Source of the DNA: Aquiluna sp.
GTDB taxonomy: Bacteria; Actinomycetota; Actinomycetes; Actinomycetales; Microbacteriaceae
Direction: 5' to 3'
DNA: 64,000 nucleotides
Assembly (NCBI GenBank): GCA_018402685.1
Contig: JAGYIJ010000002.1
Span: forward strand, 496,001 to 560,000
Under the pieces are notes generated by a model. That model saw nothing but the letters and a program-made list of their open reading frames with translations, ran no database searches and had not been told where the DNA came from. This document shows, in pieces, positions 39,647 to 47,018 of this stretch (within the stretch, counting starts at the first letter, position 1; each line of letters starts with the position of its first letter). The translations under genes and the position numbers were made by a program.

Positions 39647-41211
39647 TCTGCCTGATCGACCCTGGGGAACAGCGCCTCAAGCTCCTTGAGCACAAATCCC
39701 GGTTTGGTTATCCCCCACTGGCCAGCAGACCCAATGGTTTGAGCCGATAGCTCACCCTCGCCGATTGCTGCCCAAAGCTTGCCGGTTGCCTTCGGCATGA
39801 TCGGAGCCAAGAGAACATTGAGCACCCTCAGGCCCTCAACGATCACATACATCACAGTTCCAAGCCGCTCTTGGTTGGCCTCATCCTTAGCCAAGACCCA
39901 CGGGGCTTGGCTGGTGATGTAGTTGTTGAGCTCATCAACCAACAGCCAGCTTTTTTGGATGGCCTCGTGGATGGCGACCTCGTCGATTGCGGCATCAGCC
40001 TCGGTTGCTGCCTTCTTGGCAATTGCAATCACCTGGTTGTCAGCCTCAAGGTATTCGCCGGGAGCTGGAACAGCGCCATCAAAGTATTTCTTGACCATCG
40101 CAATTGAGCGCGATGCCAGATTGCCAAAACCATTGGCAAGCTCGGAGTTGTATCTGGCGGAGAGGTCTTCCCAACTAAAGGAACCATCGGAACCAAATCC
40201 GATTGCCTTCATGAAGTAATACCTAAAAGCATCAGACCCAAAGGCATCGGTGATCTGATTTGGTGCAATGCCGGTGAGCTTGGACTTTGACATCTTCTCG
40301 CCGCCAACCAGTAGCCAACCGTGACCAAAGACCTGCTTTGGTGGCTGAAGGCCTGCGGCCATCAGCATTGCCGGCCAAATCACCGCGTGGAAGCGCAGGA
40401 TGTCTTTTCCAACCACCTGAACATCGGCTGGCCAGAGCGATGCCAGCTTGGCATCGTCTTCGCCATAGCCGATGGCGGTGATGTAGTTCAAAAGGGCGTC
40501 GAACCAGACATAGGTGATGTGGGAGGAATCCCAAGGGATGTCAATGCCCCAGTCAAAGCGCTCTTTTGATCTAGATATGGATAGGTCAGATAGCCCCTGG
40601 CGGACAAAGGAAACCACTTCGTTTCTTGCCGATTCAGGCTGCACGAACTTGGGGTTTTGCTCGTAGTGATCAAGCAGCTTTTGTTGAAACTCGCTCAGTT
40701 TGAAAAAGTAGTTGTTCTCATTTAGCTGCTCGACCGGCTTTGAGTGAATAGCGCAGACTCTTTGGCCTAGAAACTCTCCCTCGCCATCGATTAGGTCACC
40801 GTCGTTTTTGTATTCCTCACAACCCACGCAGTAGTTACCCTCAAAGGAGCCCTGATAGATAAAGCCATCGTCATAGAGCTTTTGCAAAAACTTCTGAACC
40901 GCAACCTTGTGCCGCTCATCGGTGGTCCTAATGAAGTCTTGATTGTTGATATCGATGGTTTCCAAAAGTGGCAACCAGGAGTCTTTGACTAGCCGATCGG
41001 TCCAGCTTTTGGGATCGGTGTTGTTCCCAAGGGCGGTGCGCAGCACCTTCTCACCGTGCTCATCGGTGCCGGTGAGTAAAAATGCACTCTCGCCACGCTG
41101 CGCGTGCCAGCGGGTTAGAACATCAGCTGCGACCTCGGTGTAGGCGTGCCCAATGTGTGGCGCATCGTTCACATAGAAGATGGGCGTTGTTACGTAAAAG
41201 GATTTGGACAC
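39643..41211 (-). CDS. metG: methionyl-tRNA synthetase
   Basis: This 522-residue class I synthetase has the HIGH motif as APHIGHAYTEV and the KMSKS loop as GGEKMSKSKLTG. A single zinc-knuckle-like CVGCEEY region is present. It lacks the C-terminal tRNA-binding (EMAP) domain, as in other short MetG forms. The start is GTG 41211. Confidence 0.95.
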   Translation of the reverse strand: MSKSFYVTTPIFYVNDAPHIGHAYTEVAADVLTRWHAQRGESAFLLTGTDEHGEKVLRTALGNNTDPKSWTDRLVKDSWLPLLETIDINNQDFIRTTDERHKVAVQKFLQKLYDDGFIYQGSFEGNYCVGCEEYKNDGDLIDGEGEFLGQRVCAIHSKPVEQLNENNYFFKLSEFQQKLLDHYEQNPKFVQPESARNEVVSFVRQGLSDLSISRSKERFDWGIDIPWDSSHITYVWFDALLNYITAIGYGEDDAKLASLWPADVQVVGKDILRFHAVIWPAMLMAAGLQPPKQVFGHGWLLVGGEKMSKSKLTGIAPNQITDAFGSDAFRYYFMKAIGFGSDGSFSWEDLSARYNSELANGFGNLASRSIAMVKKYFDGAVPAPGEYLEADNQVIAIAKKAATEADAAIDEVAIHEAIQKSWLLVDELNNYITSQAPWVLAKDEANQERLGTVMYVIVEGLRVLNVLLAPIMPKATGKLWAAIGEGELSAQTIGSAGQWGITKPGFVLKELEALFPRVDQAE

Positions 41212-41217
41212 CCCGAT

Positions 41218-41223
41218 ATCTTA
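41218..41223 (-). promoter_or_regulatory. -10 of metG formed by the rsmI stop codon
   Basis: On the minus strand TAAGAT ends 6 nt before GTG 41211; its TAA (41221-41223) is the rsmI stop codon. Confidence 0.45.
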
Positions 41224-42037
41224 GGGTTTGAGCGCTAGCGCGCGCTCGTAGATTGCACTTGATGACGCATTGTGCTGGCTCGCTAGCAGCTGAGCGGCCT
41301 TTTTTAGCCCCAGACCCTGGTCCTTCAAATCCAGCGCCTGCCTACCCAATTCGTCATAGTCCGGCTCTGATGCTTGCGCTCCTGAAATCACCAAAACCAT
41401 CTCACCCTTGGGTTCGGTTTCTGCCCAGGCAATTAGCTCTGAGAGCAAACCCCTTTCGGTGTGTTCAAACTTCTTGGTCAGCTCTCGAGAGACGCTGGCT
41501 GGGCGATCGCCCAGCACACTCAGTGCATCCTGAAGCGAATCCAGGATGCGATGCGGGGCCTCAAAAAAGATCATTGTCCGGGGATCTGACTTGATTGCTT
41601 CAAAAACACCCTTGCGCTCGCCCTGTTTCCTTGGCAAAAACCCCTCGAAGCAAAACCTGTCGGTTGCGAGCCCCGAGACCGCGAGCGCCGCCAACACAGC
41701 CGAGGGTCCTGGAACCACGCTGACATCGATATCGTTTGCAATGCACTCTCGCACCAACAAAAACCCCGGGTCCGAAACAGTCGGCATCCCAGCATCTGAC
41801 ACCACCACAACATCTTTGGTTCTGGCCAGATCCACCAACTGACTCGAGCCGATCTGATTCATTGTGTTCGTGGAGGCTGTAGAGCCGGGCGTGGAGTTTG
41901 ACCTCTAGGCGGGTGGCGAGCTTTTTGAGTTCTCTGGTGTCCTCGGCGGCAATGTGCTCTGCTGATGCCAGCAGCTCTCTAAGGCGCTTAGAGGCATCGC
42001 CTAGGTTCCCAATGGGTGTGGCCGCAAGAATCAACAC
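41221..42037 (-). CDS. rsmI: 16S rRNA 2'-O-methyltransferase RsmI, frameshifted
   Basis: RsmI methylates the ribose of C1402 in 16S rRNA. LAATPIGNLGDASKRL, ISAEDTR-like IAAEDTRELKKL, and VVVVSDAGMPTVSDPG are family motifs. The frame breaks near 41841-41845; removing one base gives DRLEQLVDLARTKDVV and 271 residues. A TTG at 42046 is possible, but GTG 42037, 7 nt after a -10, starts MLILAATPIGN as in the family. Confidence 0.9.
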
Positions 42038-42044
42038 GCTATGC

Positions 42045-42054
42045 AAACTAGCAT
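42045..42054. promoter_or_regulatory. divergent leaderless -10 elements of rsmI and the mannosyltransferase
   Basis: TAGTTT (minus, 42045-42050) ends 7 nt before GTG 42037, and TAGCAT (plus, 42049-42054) ends 6 nt before GTG 42061. The hexamers overlap by 2 bp, so the two promoters must exclude each other. Confidence 0.5.
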
Positions 42055-42060
42055 CTAAGC

Positions 42061-43515
42061 GTGATTGCTCAGGCCGTGAACCTCGCTAGTGCGCTTACGC
42101 GCAACAGGTTCAGCTACCCAATTGGTATTTTGGCACTCACCCTGCTTGGAGCAATCATTCGCTTTGGCAATCTTTCGAACCCGCAGATCCTGATGTTCGA
42201 TGAGACCTACTACGTAAAAGATGCCTACACCCTCGGTCTTTTTGGTTCTGAGCGTAAGTGGGAGGATGACCCGAATCCTGCATTTGAAGCGGGTGATCTC
42301 TCCGGCTACCTAATGGAAGCCGCCTATGTCGTCCACCCTCCAATCGGCAAGTGGATCATCTGGTTAGGCATGGAGCTCATTGGCGCAAATAGCACCCTGG
42401 GTTGGCGATTCTCGGTCGCAGTTTTGGGAACCCTGGCAATCCCGCTGGTGATAGCAATTGCATACCGACTAATCGGCAACAAGCTCTTTGCGCTGATGGC
42501 TGGGTTCTTACTAGCAATCGAGGGTCTAGCAATTGTGATGTCTAGAACCGCGATCCTCGATGGCCTCTTGATGTTCTTGGTGCTCTTAGGTTTCTACTTC
42601 ATGGTGAGAGACCTTGATTATTGGCGCTCTCGGATGAATCGCCTGCAATCAAACGCGCTCGCCATTCGACCATGGCTCATCCCGGCGGCAATCTCCCTGG
42701 GGCTTGCCACCGGGGTGAAGTGGTCCGGGCTTTACTTCTTGGCATTTTTTGGCCTCTACACCTTTGTCAGCGACCTGGTGATTCGCAAGAGATTGGGGCT
42801 GCCGCCTGCGTTGGCAATTGGGCAGGGGTTTGTGAATGCCGTGACGCTACTGGTTCCAGCTCTTGCCACCTACGTCCTTGGCTGGCTTGGCTGGATTCTA
42901 GGGAGCGATGGCTGGGGTAGGCAGCCAGAGCGGGGCTGGTTGGCGCCGCTCTGGGAGTATCACCAAAACGCCTTCACCTTCCACACCGGCCTGGGTTCAG
43001 ACCACCCCTACGAGGCAAATGCCTTTTCCTGGCTGCTGATGGGCAAACCAGTCGCCTTCTACTTCGAACGCGATAAGACGGGAGAAACCTGCGAGTTCTT
43101 ACCCGAGTGCAACGAGGCCATCACCGCCATCCCAAACCTTGCGATTTGGTATGCCGGACTGATTGCGATCATCTGGCTACTGGTTCGCCAGTTCAGAAAA
43201 GTCCGCCAAGCTGAGCTTTTGATTCTTACCGGCTTTTTGGCAGGTTGGTTGCCCTGGGTTTTGTATTTGGATCGCACCACCTTCATCTTTTATGCGGTGG
43301 TGCTATCCCCCTTCTACGCCATCGCAATTAGCTATGCCCTGCACCACTATTGGCGCGGTGGAGTGGTGAAAAACCAGCCCTGGCGAGCAAAACGCATCGT
43401 TTGGTTTTTGATTCTGGCACTTGTCATGGCGCTCTATTTTTTGAGCATCTGGATGGGCTTTGAGACCTCCTACTGGATCTGGAGAATCCAGATGTGGTTC
43501 CCGTGGTGGATTTAG
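42061..43515 (+). CDS. protein O-mannosyltransferase (GT39, PMT family)
   Basis: The 484-residue polytopic glycosyltransferase transfers mannose from polyprenyl-phosphate-mannose to secreted proteins. The first loop holds the catalytic acidic motif MFDETYYVKDAY, and about 10-11 hydrophobic segments follow. HPPIGKW is a second conserved loop motif. Location opposite rsmI is conserved in Actinobacteria. The start is GTG 42061. Confidence 0.92.
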   Translation: MIAQAVNLASALTRNRFSYPIGILALTLLGAIIRFGNLSNPQILMFDETYYVKDAYTLGLFGSERKWEDDPNPAFEAGDLSGYLMEAAYVVHPPIGKWIIWLGMELIGANSTLGWRFSVAVLGTLAIPLVIAIAYRLIGNKLFALMAGFLLAIEGLAIVMSRTAILDGLLMFLVLLGFYFMVRDLDYWRSRMNRLQSNALAIRPWLIPAAISLGLATGVKWSGLYFLAFFGLYTFVSDLVIRKRLGLPPALAIGQGFVNAVTLLVPALATYVLGWLGWILGSDGWGRQPERGWLAPLWEYHQNAFTFHTGLGSDHPYEANAFSWLLMGKPVAFYFERDKTGETCEFLPECNEAITAIPNLAIWYAGLIAIIWLLVRQFRKVRQAELLILTGFLAGWLPWVLYLDRTTFIFYAVVLSPFYAIAISYALHHYWRGGVVKNQPWRAKRIVWFLILALVMALYFLSIWMGFETSYWIWRIQMWFPWWI

Positions 43516-43647
43516 GTTCTTGGATCCCAAGGTTTGGTAAACCTGCCAAATAGGGGGTAGCAAAGTGGATTACTTCCGCAATTGGCCGCGGAATAATGAA
43601 CTGCGTGAGATTGTAGGGAATGACAGCTCACTAACTGGAGGTAATTT

Positions 43648-44532
43648 GTGAAGGTCTTGATTTCCGGTGCATCGGGCCTGATTGGCACCGAACTCACAAA
43701 ACAGCTTCTAGCTCTGGGGCACGAGCCCCTCTCGCTAGTTAGAAGAGAGAAAAGAGCGCATAACGAAATCAGCTGGAACCCGGCAACCGGTGAGCTTGAT
43801 GCAAGCGTCATGGAAGAGGTTGACGCGGTTGTAAACCTCGCGGGAGCCACGACCTCCAAGATCCCCTGGAGCAAAAAATACGCTCAAACCCTGGTGGATT
43901 CCAGAATCAATTCCACGAGATTGCTGGTTGATGCCATCAACCAAGCAAAGAATCCACCAAAGGTATTTCTCTCCGGCTCCGCCGAAGGCTTCTATGGCAA
44001 CGGTGGCGAGACCCTACTGACCGAGGACTCACCAATGGGCACCGGCTTGATGGCAGAGCTTTCCAATGACTGGGAGCAAGAAGCTAAAAAGGCAAAGGTC
44101 AGGACGGTTCTTCTGAGAACCACGCTAACCATGAGCAAAAGGGCCATCGCCCTAAAGCTCATAAAACTGATGATCAACGTTTTGTTTGTGAAGTCCCTCG
44201 GCAATGGCAAGCAGTGGTGGGCCTGGATCACAGCCGAGGATCACGCCAGAGCAATGATTCACCTGATCAACACTGAGAGCGCCCAAGGCCCCTACAACTT
44301 TGCAGCACCGGAACCAGCGACCTGTGAACAGATCTTCGCAGCTCTAGGAAAAGAGCTGCGCCGTCCAAACCTGATTCGCATCCCAGCCTGGGCGATGCGA
44401 CTAACTGCAGGAGATGCGGCAGATCAGATCCTGCTCACCTCACACAAAATGAGCGCGGAGAAGCTTCTGGCCTCAGGTTTTGAGTTCAACCACCCAACCA
44501 TCGCTCAGGCGGCTAAATACACCGTCGGGTAA
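43648..44532 (+). CDS. NAD(P)-dependent epimerase (SDR39U1/YfcH type)
   Basis: The 294-residue Rossmann protein opens VLISGASGLIGTELTKQLL and shows INSTRLLVDAI, SGSAEGFYGNGG and the C-terminal DUF1731 region (LRRPNLIRIPAWAMRL). This is the TIGR01777 family. The substrate is unknown. The start is GTG 43648 with TGGAGG upstream. Its stop abuts that of the next, convergent gene (TAA|TTA). Confidence 0.88.
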   Translation: MKVLISGASGLIGTELTKQLLALGHEPLSLVRREKRAHNEISWNPATGELDASVMEEVDAVVNLAGATTSKIPWSKKYAQTLVDSRINSTRLLVDAINQAKNPPKVFLSGSAEGFYGNGGETLLTEDSPMGTGLMAELSNDWEQEAKKAKVRTVLLRTTLTMSKRAIALKLIKLMINVLFVKSLGNGKQWWAWITAEDHARAMIHLINTESAQGPYNFAAPEPATCEQIFAALGKELRRPNLIRIPAWAMRLTAGDAADQILLTSHKMSAEKLLASGFEFNHPTIAQAAKYTVG

Positions 44533-44949
44533 TTACTTAGCGGTTGGCTTTTTGGCCGCTGGCTTCTTAGCGGCAGGCTTCTTCGCAGTGGCCGACTTGG
44601 CTGCAGGCTTAGCTGCAGTTGTCTTGGCAGCTGGCTTCTTTGTTGCTGGCTTTGCAGCGGTGGTCTTTGCCGCAGGCTTTTTGGCAGCTGGCTTAGTTAC
44701 TGCTTTGCGAGTGGTTGCTGCCTTCTTAGCGGCGCTCTTTGCAGCTCCCTCGGCAGCTCCCAGAGTCTTTGAAGCAACATCCTTGGCCAGTGCGGTGCCA
44801 TCCTCGGCAACCTGCTTAGCCGCATCTGCAGCCTCTTTAGCAAGGGCCTTTGCGCCGGCGGCAGCCTCGTCAGCGACCTTTGAAGAGGTGTCAGCGACTA
44901 CCTTTCCGCCGCGGGTGAAAAACTTTTTGATTGAGTCGAGCAGTGCCAT
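44533..44949 (-). CDS. Ala/Lys-rich histone-tail-like protein
   Basis: The 138-residue protein is extremely biased. Residues 1-80 form an amphipathic Ala/Lys/Glu/Asp helix (DEAAAGAKALAKEAADAAK). Residues 85-138 are repeats of KPAAKK and AKTTAAKPA type, with a 13-residue unit KKPAAKTTAAKPA recurring twice. Such tails resemble histone H1 and the tails of actinobacterial HU (HupB). It could compact DNA or bind RNA. I do not recognise a named family for the N-terminal half. Confidence 0.75.
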   Translation of the reverse strand: MALLDSIKKFFTRGGKVVADTSSKVADEAAAGAKALAKEAADAAKQVAEDGTALAKDVASKTLGAAEGAAKSAAKKAATTRKAVTKPAAKKPAAKTTAAKPATKKPAAKTTAAKPAAKSATAKKPAAKKPAAKKPTAK

Positions 44950-45005
44950 TTTGGGATTCTTTCTAGAAAGGGCTTGGGAGTCTTCAAAAGACTACGGCAA
45001 CAAAG

Positions 45006-45605
45006 TTAGATTGCTCGGCGTCTTGCCAAGATTTGGTCTATTTCAGAGCCGGTTAGCACCCTTTTGGGCTGAGAGATGTGGATAACGTCTGCCATCTGCG
45101 TAACCTCAGGTTCCGATTTGGGAATCGAGGCAAGTGGAGCCGGGAGTGGATTTGGTGTCCAACCTCTTCGATCAGCGGCACTGGCCATTGCCGTGGAGGC
45201 CTTTGAGCGAACCTCTAGGCGCCTTGAGTGCATTGCATTGGCGATCTTCGCTGCCTGGTTAGCCGCGGCTCTTGAGAGCATCAGGGAGGCTAAGGACAAA
45301 ACCGATAGCACTGTTGCAAAAACGATCAGCGTTGGATTAGCAACCAGCGCTACCCACAAACCAACAGCGGCTAGGAAGCTGAGCCCAAACACAACCGAGA
45401 AGCTGCGCTGGGTGTTGATCAGCCTTCTAAGCTGCTCGTCTTTGGTCATTGGAATCTTGCGATCAGCCTCACGCTGCTGCTGAATTACGTATTTTGAGGT
45501 CTCGGAGATCTGCGAGCGCTGAGTGAAACCTGGAACAAAAACCAGAAGCCAGACCACAGCTGCGACAACAAGTGCTACCCCACCTAAGCCAACTGGAAAC
45601 TCCAT
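45006..45605 (-). CDS. conserved actinobacterial membrane protein
   Basis: The 199-residue protein has one N-terminal transmembrane segment (about 5-27), a charged loop, two close hydrophobic segments (about 68-88 and 91-110), and a long C-terminal cytoplasmic tail ending in the basic QILARRRAI. A related gene beside a rimJ-like acetyltransferase is found in other Actinobacteria. The -10 TATCTT lies 7 nt before ATG 45605. Function is unknown. Confidence 0.7.
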   Translation of the reverse strand: MEFPVGLGGVALVVAAVVWLLVFVPGFTQRSQISETSKYVIQQQREADRKIPMTKDEQLRRLINTQRSFSVVFGLSFLAAVGLWVALVANPTLIVFATVLSVLSLASLMLSRAAANQAAKIANAMHSRRLEVRSKASTAMASAADRRGWTPNPLPAPLASIPKSEPEVTQMADVIHISQPKRVLTGSEIDQILARRRAI

Positions 45606-45612
45606 GACTAAA

Positions 45613-45618
45613 AAGATA
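45613..45618 (-). promoter_or_regulatory. -10 element of the membrane protein gene
   Basis: On the minus strand TATCTT ends 7 nt before ATG 45605 with no Shine-Dalgarno sequence. Confidence 0.4.
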
Positions 45619-45641
45619 TGGGGTCAAGTTCTAAATGAACC

Positions 45642-46228
45642 TTATTGTTCTAGCGTGTTTGATAACCGACCGAGCATTGACCCTTCGCGCTCCTCCTTGG
45701 TGATGGCAAAAACCAGGTGGTCTCGCCAAGCGCCATCGATGTGGATGAATCTTTCTTTGAGGCCCTCTTTGCGAAGACCGAGCTTTTCAACCACTCGAAG
45801 ACTCGGGGTGTTCTCGGGCCTGATGTCGATCTCAACTCGGTGCAGGCCCACTGAGTCGAAGAGGTAGTCGGTGGCAAGAGCGACGGCGATCGGGATGGCA
45901 TTGCGTCCGGCAAAATCCTTGCCGATCCAGTAGCCAATGGTTGCCGAGCTCACTGACCCGTGCAGGATGTTGGCAACATTCAGCTGGCCTGCAACCTCGT
46001 CATCAACCAACACCACCCAGGCCATGCCGGTGCCATCACGCATTTGCTGCAGGTGCGCTCTAACCATGGAGCGAACATTGAGTGGATAGCGAATCCCAGG
46101 GGTGCTGGCTTCCCAGGGGAGAGCCAAGCGCGGTCTTTGAGCATGATGCGCTCAATCGCCCTGACATCCCAGCGCTTGAGCGGCCTGAGAGAGATATCTC
46201 GAAATCGGATGTGCGCATTTTCCACCAC
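45642..46228 (-). CDS. RimJ-like GNAT N-acetyltransferase, frameshifted
   Basis: This GNAT-fold protein of the RimJ/RimL group acetylates N-terminal residues of ribosomal or other proteins. It shows SLRPLKRWDVRAIERI, ATIGYWIGKDFAGRNAIP (acetyl-CoA loop), VGLHRVEIDIRPENTPSLRV and VEKLGLRKEGLKE. The frame breaks at the G4 run 46116-46119; adding one base gives RAWLSPWEASTPGIRYP and a 195-residue protein. The start is GTG 46228, 7 nt after a -10. Confidence 0.88.
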
Positions 46229-46234
46229 GCTGGC

Positions 46235-46241
46235 AAGATTA
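46235..46241. promoter_or_regulatory. overlapping divergent -10 elements, acetyltransferase and FTHF cyclo-ligase
   Basis: TAATCT (minus, 46236-46241) lies 7 nt before GTG 46228, and AAGATT (plus, 46235-46240) lies 6 nt before ATG 46247. The start codons are only 18 bp apart, so the -10 boxes share five base pairs. Confidence 0.45.
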
Positions 46242-46246
46242 CCCCC

Positions 46247-46768
46247 ATGCCATCTTCAAACAAGGCGGAGATTCGCGCTCTGCACTCTTCGCTTCGGCCC
46301 CGATCTAGCGCTGGGCTTACCGAACAACTTTTGGCCCTGGTTGAAAAACTAGACATCAAGACTCTTGCCAGCTACCACCCACTGGCTAGCGAACCCGACG
46401 TCAGCGAATTCAACACCGAGTTTGCAAGATCGGGAAACCTATTGCTTCCAAGGGTGGTGGGAGATGATCTGGAGTTTGCCTACGGCTCCTTGGCTAAGGG
46501 GTCACTTGGCATCATGGAGCCCATGGGAGAGCGCTTTCCGATTGACGCCATCGAGTTGGTGTTAGTCCCAGCCCTGGCAATAGATGCCGAAGGCAATCGC
46601 CTTGGTAAGGGCAGGGGTTACTACGACCGCATTCTCAAGACCTCGGTTGCCACCGCAGTCGGAGTCATCTTCGATGGCGAGCTGGTTGAAAAACTTGATG
46701 CTGAAGAGCACGACGTCAGAATGCAGTACGCAATAACCCCAACGATGTTCAAGCGCTTTGATCAGTAG
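46247..46768 (+). CDS. 5-formyltetrahydrofolate cyclo-ligase
   Basis: The 173-residue enzyme converts 5-formyl-THF to 5,10-methenyl-THF using ATP. The C-terminal signature LVPALAIDAEGNRLGKGRGYYDRIL is clear, and the N-terminal basic motif KAEIRALHSSLRPR fits. ATG 46247 is chosen over the open upstream frame, which lies antisense in the acetyltransferase gene. The FmdB gene follows after 16 bp. Confidence 0.92.
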   Translation: MPSSNKAEIRALHSSLRPRSSAGLTEQLLALVEKLDIKTLASYHPLASEPDVSEFNTEFARSGNLLLPRVVGDDLEFAYGSLAKGSLGIMEPMGERFPIDAIELVLVPALAIDAEGNRLGKGRGYYDRILKTSVATAVGVIFDGELVEKLDAEEHDVRMQYAITPTMFKRFDQ

Positions 46769-46784
46769 TTAGAATTTGCAGGTT

Positions 46785-47018
46785 ATGCCAACCTATTCCT
46801 ACATCTGCAAATCCTGCCAAGAGGCCTTCGAGATCCAGCAGTCATTCAGCGATGAATCGCTAACCAGCTGCCCGAAGTGCCAGGGGGAATTGCGCAAGCA
46901 GTTTGGCAATCTAGGTGTGACATTCAAGGGTTCTGGTTTTTACCGAACCGATTCCAAAAGCTCAAAAGAATCAAAGCCCGCCAGCACTTCGGAATCTTCG
47001 ACTCCTGCTAGCGATTAG
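46785..47018 (+). CDS. FmdB-type zinc ribbon regulator
   Basis: The 77-residue protein begins MPTYSYICKSC and has a second CPKC knuckle 22 residues on, a one-Zn ribbon of the FmdB/CxxC_CXXC_SSSS family, followed by a Ser/Lys-rich tail. The order cyclo-ligase-FmdB is common in Actinobacteria. Function is unknown. A TTG at 46776 is an alternative start. It overlaps the next convergent gene by 4 bp. Confidence 0.85.
   Translation: MPTYSYICKSCQEAFEIQQSFSDESLTSCPKCQGELRKQFGNLGVTFKGSGFYRTDSKSSKESKPASTSESSTPASD

Noticed and set aside
30377-41845. CTCGAG near two of the frameshift sites (pth and rsmI) as a recombination or modification signal
   Set aside because: Only two of sixteen sites show it; the others have unrelated contexts, so chance is the simplest reading.
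43578-43599. TTCCGC...GCGGAA repeat after the mannosyltransferase as a terminator
   Set aside because: No T-tract follows on either strand; the gap 43516-43647 shows no other clear element.
46060-46359. Separate minus-strand ORF overlapping the acetyltransferase
   Set aside because: It is a shadow frame created by the one-base deletion at 46116-46119 and has no family features.
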